From the NCBI GenBank assembly GCA_030591405.1, contig JAUVBC010000145.1, positions 1 to 6,099 of the forward strand: a stretch of DNA of 6,099 bases, written 5' to 3'. Below are positions 1 through 6,098 of this stretch, piece after piece. The notes under the pieces are model-generated. The model searched no databases and was not told the DNA's origin. It worked only from the letters and a program-made list of their open reading frames with translations. The position numbers were made by a program, and so were the translations under genes. This DNA comes from Candidatus Zixiibacteriota bacterium (lineage in GTDB: Bacteria > Zixibacteria > MSB-5A5 > GN15 > PGXB01). Numbering within the stretch: the stretch's first letter is position 1; every line of letters starts with the position of its first letter.

Positions 1-1
1 C

Positions 2-367
2 GCTTCGACCAAAGTCGGACCTGGCCTAAGAATAGAACATGGGTACAGTCTGGTTGTTAATGATCGTACTATTCTGGGAAAGAACGTACATCTTCGACAT
101 TGCACCACTTTTGGATGTGTAATAATGCCCGATGGCTCACAAAGCCCCAGTCCGGTGGTTGGTAACAATGTAGAATTCGGCGCCAATTCGATTATTATCG
201 GTGGAATTAAAATCGGCGATAATGCCAAAATCGGAGCCGGCAGTGTGGTGGTCAAAGATGTTCCACCCAATGCAGTGGTGGTCGGCAATCCGGCCAGGAT
301 TATAAAATATGTCGACAAAACAAAGTCTGAAGTAAACAAAGAAGAATTGGTAATGGAAGAGGCCTAA
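2..367 (+). CDS. Hexapeptide-repeat acyltransferase, serine acetyltransferase-like (C-terminal part, 5' end cut by window)
   Basis: The reading frame is open from base 2 to the TAA at 365-367, giving 121 visible residues. The ATG at 125 is internal, because conserved sequence runs straight through it. The first visible residues contain GLRIEHGYSLVVN, like the active-site His loop of the CysE/WcaB group of acyltransferases. After this come left-handed beta-helix hexapeptide turns (IGGIKIGDNAKIGAGSVV) and the usual family ending, VPPNAVVVGNPARIIK. These enzymes transfer an acetyl or other acyl group from acyl-CoA and normally act as cytoplasmic trimers. The DRHP segment that holds the second catalytic His in true CysE enzymes is replaced here by SQSPSP. 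The next gene is a glycosyltransferase 19 bases downstream. Both points favour a polysaccharide O-acetyltransferase over cysteine synthesis, though this is inference. The last 15 residues or so are a charged tail. The N-terminal domain lies outside the window. Confidence 0.9.
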   Translation, partial: ASTKVGPGLRIEHGYSLVVNDRTILGKNVHLRHCTTFGCVIMPDGSQSPSPVVGNNVEFGANSIIIGGIKIGDNAKIGAGSVVVKDVPPNAVVVGNPARIIKYVDKTKSEVNKEELVMEEA

Positions 368-386
368 GTATTAAAGAGAAAACGGT

Positions 387-1667
387 ATGGACTCATACGA
401 CCTGATAATTGTAAATGATTTTGCGCATTTTAACGGTGGAACCGCGATGGTGGCGCTTAATTCGGCCAAGGCCTTAGCTGAGGCAGGTCAGCCGGTTACA
501 TTGTTTTCTGCGGTCGCTCCAATATCCGAAAAGCTGAATCATAAAAATATCAAAGTTATCTGTACCGAGCAATTTGAGATTGCCAAAGACCCAAATCGCT
601 TGCGGGCGATAAGGCAAGGCCTTTGGAATAAAGAGGCCGCTTTAAAGATGAGTTTATGTCTGGACGATTTTGATCCTGCAAAAACAATAGTGCATGTTCA
701 TGGCTGGACAAAATCGCTGTCATCGAGTGTGGTACAAGAAGCTATTCAAAGAAATTTTCAGGTAGTAATTTCGCTTCATGATTATTTTGTCGCCTGTCCC
801 AACGGCGGTTTTTATAATTATAAGAAAAAACATATTTGCAAATTAAAACCACTTTCAAAAGCGTGTGTTTTTTCAAATTGTGATAAGGCTAATTATCTGC
901 AAAAATTATGGCGTGTAAATCGACAATATATTCAGAATCGTATCGGGCAGATTCCCAACGGTGTCAAACATTATATATCTATTTCAGATTTCAGTCGGGA
1001 TATCATGGTAGAATATTTACCGGATGAAGCCAATATCTATGATGTAACCAATCCGGTTTTTGTAGATAAACAGGCTCCGATCGAATTTAATAAAAGAACC
1101 AATAAATTTATTCTAATAGGCCGTTTGACTCCTGAAAAGGGATTGTTTCTTTTTGCTGAAAGCTTACGCAAAGCAAATTGCAGCGCTATCTTTGTTGGAG
1201 ATGGTGAATGCCGTAAAGAACTTGAAACTCAATATCCCGAGATAGAAATCACCGGATGGATTTCTCACGATAAAGTAAATGAGTACATCCGTTCATCACG
1301 GGCGCTGGTATTGCCATCGCTCTGGTACGAAACCCAGGGACTGGTTGTGGCCGAAGCGGCCGCCAACGGAATCCCGGCTATTGTTCCCGACGGTTCGGCG
1401 GCGCGAGAAATGGTAATCGATAAAAAAACCGGATTATGGTTTAAGGGCGGCGAACTGGATAGTCTGACTGAGGCAATCATCAAAATGAATAATTCTGAAA
1501 CGGCTCAGGCGATGGGACAAAACGCTTATGATAATTTTTGGTTTGATCCGCCGACGATAGAAAAACATATCAACCGACTCAATGATGTATACCAATCGAT
1601 TATAACAAGAGAAGCTCTTGCGGAAGTCGAACAACCTGCTGTTAAATCTGAAAATATTACAAATTAG
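387..1667 (+). CDS. Glycosyltransferase family 4 (GT-B fold)
   Basis: This complete 426-residue protein has the normal length for GT4 enzymes. They transfer a sugar from a nucleotide-sugar donor to a growing glycan at the cytoplasmic face of the inner membrane. The N-terminal Rossmann half starts LIIVNDFAHFNGGTAM, with the Gly-rich loop at residues 17-19, and continues through HVHGW (103-107) and SLHDYF (129-134). A cysteine-bearing segment follows, with Cys 137, 151, 160 and 165. The C-terminal donor-binding half has GRLTPEKG (245-252) and VGDGE (270-274). It also has the EX7E-type motif, Glu315 to Glu323, in YETQGLVVAEAAANGIP. The tail after about residue 405 is low in conservation. The start at 387 leaves a 19-base gap after the acyltransferase; an AAAGAGAAAA stretch just before it is only a weak ribosome site, so co-transcription and coupling are likely. 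It probably belongs to a capsule, exopolysaccharide or O-antigen cluster lying upstream. Donor and acceptor sugars cannot be read from the sequence. Confidence 0.93.
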   Translation: MDSYDLIIVNDFAHFNGGTAMVALNSAKALAEAGQPVTLFSAVAPISEKLNHKNIKVICTEQFEIAKDPNRLRAIRQGLWNKEAALKMSLCLDDFDPAKTIVHVHGWTKSLSSSVVQEAIQRNFQVVISLHDYFVACPNGGFYNYKKKHICKLKPLSKACVFSNCDKANYLQKLWRVNRQYIQNRIGQIPNGVKHYISISDFSRDIMVEYLPDEANIYDVTNPVFVDKQAPIEFNKRTNKFILIGRLTPEKGLFLFAESLRKANCSAIFVGDGECRKELETQYPEIEITGWISHDKVNEYIRSSRALVLPSLWYETQGLVVAEAAANGIPAIVPDGSAAREMVIDKKTGLWFKGGELDSLTEAIIKMNNSETAQAMGQNAYDNFWFDPPTIEKHINRLNDVYQSIITREALAEVEQPAVKSENITN

Positions 1668-1669
1668 TT

Positions 1670-1715
1670 CAATTCCATTTTTCTAAGAAAAAATTGATTT
1701 GTTGAATTCAATTTT
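1670..1715 (+). terminator. AT-rich overlapping hairpins after the glycosyltransferase (possible weak terminator)
   Basis: Two mutually exclusive inverted repeats lie just after the stop codon at 1667. One is CAATT plus TTTTC pairing with GAAAA plus AATTG around a TAA loop (1670-1696, with a 4-base bulge). The other is AAAATTGA pairing with TCAATTTT across a 10-base loop (1690-1715). Both are almost pure A/T and lack the GC-rich stem of a classical rho-independent terminator, so this is a tentative end signal for the polysaccharide operon. Random pairing in AT-rich DNA is a real alternative. Confidence 0.25.
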
Positions 1716-1731
1716 ATATCTTTTATCATGA

Positions 1732-1737
1732 TATAAT
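1732..1737 (+). promoter_or_regulatory. Candidate -10 box (TATAAT) for the propeller lipoprotein
   Basis: There is a perfect TATAAT 46 bases before the GTG start, in a spacer that separates this gene from the polysaccharide pair. No convincing TTGACA lies 16-18 bases upstream; the sequence there is near CAATTT. A 10-base palindrome (TATCATGATA, 1724-1733) overlaps its 5' edge and could be an operator. In such AT-rich DNA a TATAAT can occur by chance, and FCB bacteria may use other promoter consensus sequences. Confidence 0.35.
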
Positions 1738-1772
1738 AATGCATTGAACATTTACTGATATTAAACAGTTTT

Positions 1773-1777
1773 GGAGG
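1773..1777 (+). promoter_or_regulatory. Shine-Dalgarno GGAGG that sets the GTG start of the lipoprotein
   Basis: GGAGG sits 6 bases before the GTG at 1784, an ideal spacing. This decides the non-ATG start, and the resulting N-terminus forms a proper lipoprotein signal peptide. It is the clearest ribosome site in the window. Confidence 0.8.
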
Positions 1778-1783
1778 CTTGTT

Positions 1784-2896
1784 GTGGCTTATAACAATTC
1801 ATTTTCATTAAATTTTATTTTATCCATTTTACTAATTGTTTTGCTAATTACTGGGTGTTCAAAGGATGATCCGGCCGGACCCTCTGGAACATGGAAGTGG
1901 AGTCAGGTTGGATTGGGGACCAATGATAATGTATATGCTCTCATTGAGTTTGATGAGAAGCTGATTGTTGGTGGAAGTTTTGACAGTGCTGGTGGAATCG
2001 CCGCCCGCGGAATTGTTAGCTGGGATGGGACAACATGGTCGGCACTTGGATATGGTGTTTCCAACGCCGCGCTGACTTTTACAATTTATGATGGTAAGCT
2101 GATTGTTGGAGGATATTTTACGGTCGCAGGTGGCATCACGGTTAACCATATTGCCGCATGGGATGGAACCGAATGGACAGCATTGGGCACCGGTATGAAC
2201 AACCGCGTCTTTGCATTGACTGTCTATGACAATAAATTGATTGCCGGCGGCATGTTCACTAATGCCGGAGGTGTACCAACCAACTATGTCGCTGCATGGG
2301 ATGGTGCAACATGGTCGGCACTGGGTAGTGGTGTCAATGATAGAGTTGAAGCTTTGACAACGTATAATGGCAATCTTATTGCCGGGGGACTTTTCACTCT
2401 GGCAGATGGATCAGCTGCCAGCCATATTGCAGAGTGGGATGGAGAATCCTGGGATCAAATCGGGGCGGGCGTCACCAGCGATTCAAGCCCATGGGTATTT
2501 GATCTGACAGTTTTCGGTGATAAAATTATTATTGCGGGACAGTTTCATCAGGCCGGGGATATAATTACCAATAATATTGCATCTTATAACAGCTCTGATG
2601 CAACATGGGATTCACTTGGGTCAGGCACAAACAGCACTATATTATGCTTAACTCAATTTAATAATAATTTAATCGCAGGCGGGTTATTCCCAACTATGGG
2701 GGAAACAACTGTTAATTATATAGCTGCATGGAACGGAACTACATGGTCGCCTCTCGGTTTGGGAATAGATCGCGGGGATTTTGGCAGTGTAAAAGATATG
2801 GCTGTTTACAATAATAAACTATATGTCGGCGGTGATTTTATCGGAGCCGACACCCTTGATGTTAATAATATTGCCTGCTGGAGTCTGGAAAATTAG
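1784..2896 (+). CDS. Surface-type lipoprotein with seven WDG/LIxGG repeats, predicted beta-propeller
   Basis: A GTG start with GGAGG 6 bases upstream gives 370 residues. Residues 1-24 are a lipoprotein signal peptide (hydrophobic core about 9-22) with lipobox ITGC, so Cys25 is the predicted lipidated residue. The mature start, CSKDD, resembles the K-(D/E)2 lipoprotein export signal known in Bacteroidota. The rest is seven repeats of about 46-50 residues starting near 52, 96, 144, 190, 240, 288 and 338. Each has LIxGGxF followed by a WDGxxW-xxLGxG segment. Repeat 5 is degenerate (IIIAGQF, YNSSDATW). The last repeat stops at ACWSLEN, and its missing W-xx-LG strand is supplied by WSQVGLG at residues 39-45. 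This is the velcro closure of a seven-bladed propeller. I recognise no enzymatic residues. A binding or adhesion role outside the cell is inference. It is probably a single-gene unit. Confidence 0.88.
   Translation: MAYNNSFSLNFILSILLIVLLITGCSKDDPAGPSGTWKWSQVGLGTNDNVYALIEFDEKLIVGGSFDSAGGIAARGIVSWDGTTWSALGYGVSNAALTFTIYDGKLIVGGYFTVAGGITVNHIAAWDGTEWTALGTGMNNRVFALTVYDNKLIAGGMFTNAGGVPTNYVAAWDGATWSALGSGVNDRVEALTTYNGNLIAGGLFTLADGSAASHIAEWDGESWDQIGAGVTSDSSPWVFDLTVFGDKIIIAGQFHQAGDIITNNIASYNSSDATWDSLGSGTNSTILCLTQFNNNLIAGGLFPTMGETTVNYIAAWNGTTWSPLGLGIDRGDFGSVKDMAVYNNKLYVGGDFIGADTLDVNNIACWSLEN
1937..2893 (+). repeat. Seven tandem protein-level repeats (about 46-50 codons each)
   Basis: The repeat core LI(V/A)GGxF occurs at residues 60, 106, 152, 198, 248 (as IIIAGQF), 296 and 346 (as LYVGGDF) of the lipoprotein. 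A WDG or WNG with a second Trp three positions on follows in most units (80-85, 126-131, 172-177, 218-223, 316-321). The spacing of 46-50 residues is constant. At DNA level the units have diverged, with only short shared words such as GCATGGGATGG, so this is old duplication rather than a fresh tandem array. Confidence 0.85.
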
Positions 2897-2913
2897 CAGT
2901 CACTAAAATAGCA

Positions 2914-5541
2914 TTATAATATTATTACAATTTTGCCGATTTGATTGCCATACTCGGATTCGATAGAATAATAATATATCCCTGAAACAACCATCTGGGT
3001 GTTTCGAGTGATCAGATCCCATTCATGGTGCATCGATTCCGGATAGTCTTTTGGTTGGTCATGATACAATTCACGAATTAAATCGCCGTCGATAGAAAAT
3101 ATACGGATAGTGCATTTATGCGGAAGATTGGTAAAATGGATCCGTCGCGATCTTTCGACTGGAGGATTATCCATCCCTCTCCCCTCAAAAAAGCCATTAT
3201 CTCGATAGTTGGCATCCGCACGATACGGGTTGGGATAAACAATAACATTTAATCCGGTTGATTCAATGGTCGAATTTTGATTCTGCGGATACTCGGTGAT
3301 AAAGTTTTTATTGGGACGGGTTTCCAATGAAGCGAGATCACTTGAGGGAGAACCAAAATCAAAGGCGCTCACCGAAAAATAATATTTATTGGACGGCAAC
3401 AAATTTTTCGCTTTGTACTGATACATGTAATACTTGAAGTATCGATTTTCAGTCATTTCATCCCGATAATAGACCCAGGCCGAATCATGATTGAGTGTGG
3501 TTGGAGGAGGTTGGTTTGGATATATCTTATGGATTTTTGTTGTATCGGTCAAATCCGATTGGTTCCAATCCTGCGGCGCGAAATAGTAGGAAATGCCTTC
3601 CCAATAAAAGGGATTGTCGCGTCTGTATAAATCTGGAGAGAAGTCTTCTCCATATAAATCTTTTAGCTCATCAATAGAAAAAGGCAGATCGTTTAATTCC
3701 CATTCATTTTCGATCGTGGTTGCGTACGGATTAAACTGATAACGATTATAATCTTCTTTATCAAAGGAACAAACCTTATAGAAGCCGGTTAGATTTTCGG
3801 TTAACGAAATATAAACCCGATACCCCTCAAAATCGATTTGCCCGCTGAAAGGGTCTTTGGTTGTTTCCGAACGATATCCATACCATTGAATTGTCATTTC
3901 GCCGGAATTGTTCTCATCATTGACATGAGGAACGATCAGACTTTTGATGGTATCACCGGTCGGATAAGGATTTATCACCCAGAGTTCCGGCGCCGGTGGC
4001 GGCGAGGCACCCCGGAAATCAGGGACATTATCACCCTGATAATAGACAGTATCAAAATTGTATAACCAGTTATTATCTACAAATGTAGATTCGATGCAAA
4101 CCCGATACTTCCCACGATAACCATCGCCGTCGGTATCAACCCCCGGGTTATCATAAATCATTCCGGCCCAGATAGAGTTCAGACCGATGTCGTCAAAACT
4201 AAAACTATTATAGTACTCTTCCGGTAATGATGGGTTAAAAATATTTTCATAAGCCAGACAATCTTTATGGAAATTTTCCCCGGCAACATAGGCGTAGGTC
4301 AACGGCAAAACTTCGCCGGGGGAGATATCAAAAGGACCAAATGAAAGCAGGAAACGGGTGTCATAACCATCGGCAAAATCGAAGGCATCGGCACCACGCT
4401 CCAGCCAGCCATCACTGGTATTATCTTTGGCGCTAAACAGTTGATCGTAGTCGAACTCTTCGTGACTCATGATATAATATTTATTTCTATCACCGACCGG
4501 TGTCCCCAGAAAACCTCCAAAATCCCTAAACGGATTTTCTTCGCTGCCTTTCTTTCTGGGACCAAAATCGAGCAAAGCATTGCCGTTTGATATCCACCAA
4601 TTAAAAGAATATTTTAGCGAATCGGACGGGGTTCGAATCACTCGCATTCCATTGATGCCGGTGTAATTCCCGGCGCTAAAGGGACAATCATCTTCGCTGT
4701 CGTTATCGTTACGTCCGTTATTGTCAGCGATCCATGCGATATTTATTGTATCAACCCAATCGCATCCAAAAGGAGAATTGATAGCTTTTCTAAAACCACT
4801 GATATCATCGGTGAATTCATCGAAACTGCCGACCTTGCTAACATCGGCATCAACATAAAGACTCATATAGACTTTGTTAAGGACTCGGTTGCCAATATTT
4901 TTTATCGACATATCAAACAGTACAAAATCTTCGGCATATGCATAACTCCAGGCATAACTGCGCTGGTTTATTTCAATGTTAAGAGGGATATGGGGACGAG
5001 CATCGGTGGGATCAACGGCAACCAAAGCCGGATTGGTTACGGTGTCGGTATAGATCATTATAAAATCTTCTTCAGAAACAGCATCGAAATCATCGGGATT
5101 TGTTATCGACCGAAATTGGACCTCACCGTTTGGATAAGGATTGGGCCACATTTCGTTAACGTAAAACCAGCCATCGGAGCCGACTGAAACAAGGGTATCT
5201 CGCCCGACAACCGCGCCGATCCAGATTGTACCGGTATATAAATATTTGTTATTACCGGGATAAGGATATATAGCCGAGGGAGCAATACGTGACGGGTCAC
5301 GGGGATCCAGCATCGAAGTCCAGGCGGTACCGATATTTCCGGTATTGATAACAGTCAGTCCCAATTTACCGACACGATGCACGCCAATATCAACATAAGG
5401 TTCATTAATATTTATCTTATGCAACTGAAATATATTTTCATCTTTATTATAGGCTGTTCGTGCAGCAGATTGAAAAAACAAAAAAGCCAAACAGATAAAT
5501 ATATAGAGACTAACTTTTGATATTTTATCACGAATAGCCAT
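2914..5541 (-). CDS. Large secreted multidomain protein with T9SS-like C-terminal sorting domain
   Basis: This is a complete 875-residue protein of no named family that I recognise. Residues 1-28 form a Sec signal peptide (basic start, hydrophobic core 10-23, likely cut after QSAA). Residues 45-520 are a beta-rich region with many aromatic, Asn, Pro and Gly residues. It includes AEDFVLFDMSIKNIGNRV (203-220), which looks like an immunoglobulin-like strand pair, and DTDGDG (469-474), a DxDxDG calcium-type loop. Residues about 549-742 look fibronectin-III-like: FEGYRVYIS, and later LLPSNKYYFSVSAFDFGSP. The last 110 residues carry VYPNPY (768-773), IRIFSIDGDLIREL (812-825), WDL, and SGIYYYSIES to the C-terminus. 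This is the layout of T9SS type A or FlgD-Ig-like tails. The protein is therefore predicted to be secreted or anchored at the cell surface. No Shine-Dalgarno is visible before the ATG. It converges on the lipoprotein gene with a 17-base gap. Confidence 0.85.
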   Translation of the reverse strand: MAIRDKISKVSLYIFICLAFLFFQSAARTAYNKDENIFQLHKININEPYVDIGVHRVGKLGLTVINTGNIGTAWTSMLDPRDPSRIAPSAIYPYPGNNKYLYTGTIWIGAVVGRDTLVSVGSDGWFYVNEMWPNPYPNGEVQFRSITNPDDFDAVSEEDFIMIYTDTVTNPALVAVDPTDARPHIPLNIEINQRSYAWSYAYAEDFVLFDMSIKNIGNRVLNKVYMSLYVDADVSKVGSFDEFTDDISGFRKAINSPFGCDWVDTINIAWIADNNGRNDNDSEDDCPFSAGNYTGINGMRVIRTPSDSLKYSFNWWISNGNALLDFGPRKKGSEENPFRDFGGFLGTPVGDRNKYYIMSHEEFDYDQLFSAKDNTSDGWLERGADAFDFADGYDTRFLLSFGPFDISPGEVLPLTYAYVAGENFHKDCLAYENIFNPSLPEEYYNSFSFDDIGLNSIWAGMIYDNPGVDTDGDGYRGKYRVCIESTFVDNNWLYNFDTVYYQGDNVPDFRGASPPPAPELWVINPYPTGDTIKSLIVPHVNDENNSGEMTIQWYGYRSETTKDPFSGQIDFEGYRVYISLTENLTGFYKVCSFDKEDYNRYQFNPYATTIENEWELNDLPFSIDELKDLYGEDFSPDLYRRDNPFYWEGISYYFAPQDWNQSDLTDTTKIHKIYPNQPPPTTLNHDSAWVYYRDEMTENRYFKYYMYQYKAKNLLPSNKYYFSVSAFDFGSPSSDLASLETRPNKNFITEYPQNQNSTIESTGLNVIVYPNPYRADANYRDNGFFEGRGMDNPPVERSRRIHFTNLPHKCTIRIFSIDGDLIRELYHDQPKDYPESMHHEWDLITRNTQMVVSGIYYYSIESEYGNQIGKIVIIL

Positions 5542-5543
5542 AA

Positions 5544-5678
5544 TTAAGCAACAATATTATAATTTAATTTAGAATCTGCAAGTCCCAATATTTTCGAGCG
5601 GGTGTCGAAGATATAATAAGTTGTACCACCAAACGTTATGGTCACAAAACCAAAATCGGTCGGTTCGGTAAATAGGCT
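5544..5678 (-). other. 44-codon open stretch of unknown status (possible small ORF or gene remnant)
   Basis: On the minus strand a stop-free frame runs from 5678 to a TAA at 5544-5546, only 2 bases before the ATG of the secreted protein. It reads like a beta-strand protein, with segments such as FGFVTITFGGTTYYIFD. It is less AT-rich over about 5579-5675 than its flanks. There is no ATG; the only plausible starts are a GTG at 5643-5645 (33 residues) and a late TTG, neither with a Shine-Dalgarno. It could be a leader peptide coupled to the big gene, the decayed end of a lost gene, or chance; a stop-free run of this length is not rare. I do not recognise the protein. Confidence 0.2.
5556..5561 (-). 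promoter_or_regulatory. Candidate -10 box (TATAAT) upstream of the secreted protein
   Basis: Read on the minus strand, there is a perfect TATAAT ending 14 bases before the ATG at 5541. The only -35-like word nearby is TTGCAG (5576-5581), 14 bases away, which is too close and a poor match. If this box is used, the leader would be only a few bases long. That would fit the absence of a ribosome site but is unproven. Confidence 0.25.
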
Positions 5679-5703
5679 TTATTTAAAATTATAATTATTC
5701 ATT

Positions 5704-5728
5704 AAAAAAACCTCCCGATTGGGAGGTT
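5704..5728 (-). terminator. Rho-independent terminator of the reductase gene
   Basis: The stem AACCTCCC/GGGAGGTT (5709-5728) has a perfect 8-base match and a 4-base loop. On the minus strand it is followed by a run of seven T (5710-5704, two of them shared with the stem). On the plus strand no T-run follows, so the signal is directional. It lies about 60 bases after the stop codon of the reductase. It separates that gene from the secreted-protein gene, which therefore needs its own promoter within 5542-5703. Confidence 0.9.
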
Positions 5729-5789
5729 GGATATTTTACTCTGTCAGGTTGTTAGTCAGACGGCAACTTTTAAAATTAATAATTATCGA

Positions 5790-6098
5790 TTATCCGACAA
5801 TGTTACGACCGCCATCGACTGTAACAAAGTGGCCGCAAATCATATCAGCCTGTTCCGATGCCAGGAAAACAACTACTTTGGCGATATCTTCCGGTTCTAC
5901 TATGCGTCCCAAAGGAGTATGAAATTTTGCATGATCCATGACATCAACGGCACCCGGGATAGATCGCGCCGATTTTGTATTGGCCAATCCGGCTAAGACA
6001 CCATTGACAACAATTCCTTTAGGTCCCAGCTCGAAAGCCAAACCTCTTGTTACCGATTCCAGTGCAGCCTTGGCAGCACCAACGACGCCATAGCCGGG
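5790..6098 (-). CDS. fabL: Short-chain dehydrogenase, FabL-type enoyl-ACP reductase (C-terminal part, 5' end cut by window)
   Basis: The frame is open from the window edge (codon at 6096-6098) to the TAA at 5790-5792, giving 102 visible residues of a family of about 250. The TTG at 6039-6041 is an internal Leu, not the start. The visible part begins PGYGVVGAAKAALESVTRGL. Here the active-site Tyr (6090-6092) and Lys (6069-6071) are six residues apart, the YX6K spacing of enoyl-ACP reductases, not the YX3K of FabG-type ketoreductases. Next come ELGPKGIVVNGV and the end segment TPLGRIVEPEDIAKVVVFLAS, then ADMICGHFVTVDGGR. This closely resembles the C-terminus of Bacillus FabL as I remember it. 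The likely reaction is NAD(P)H-dependent reduction of trans-2-enoyl-ACP in cytoplasmic fatty-acid elongation. The NAD-binding TGxxxGxG loop is outside the window. Membership of the SDR family is certain; the FabL assignment is probable, with other YX6K SDRs possible. Confidence 0.8.
   Translation of the reverse strand, partial: PGYGVVGAAKAALESVTRGLAFELGPKGIVVNGVLAGLANTKSARSIPGAVDVMDHAKFHTPLGRIVEPEDIAKVVVFLASEQADMICGHFVTVDGGRNIVG

Noticed and set aside
125..367. Complete 80-residue protein starting at the ATG at 125
   Set aside because: The same frame is open to the window edge and encodes conserved acyltransferase sequence before this Met, so it is an internal Met of a truncated gene.
1937..2893. 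Recent DNA tandem repeats or a phase-variable array in the lipoprotein
   Set aside because: The units match at protein level only; the DNA copies have diverged, so slippage or recent expansion is not supported.
3495..5187. Short plus-strand ORFs within the large secreted gene
   Set aside because: They lie antisense to a long, clearly coding frame, lack ribosome sites and have no recognisable motifs.
5612..5617. Plus-strand TATAAT as a promoter
   Set aside because: No -35 element and no plus-strand gene follows; it is explained by AT-rich composition.
5634..5700. Plus-strand mini-ORF beginning at an ATG near 5638
   Set aside because: It is only about 18 codons with no Shine-Dalgarno and no convincing promoter; the minus-strand frame over the same bases looks more protein-like.
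5719..5996. Two overlapping plus-strand ORFs
   Set aside because: They are antisense shadows of the reductase and start inside its terminator hairpin; the minus-strand frame shows clear SDR motifs.
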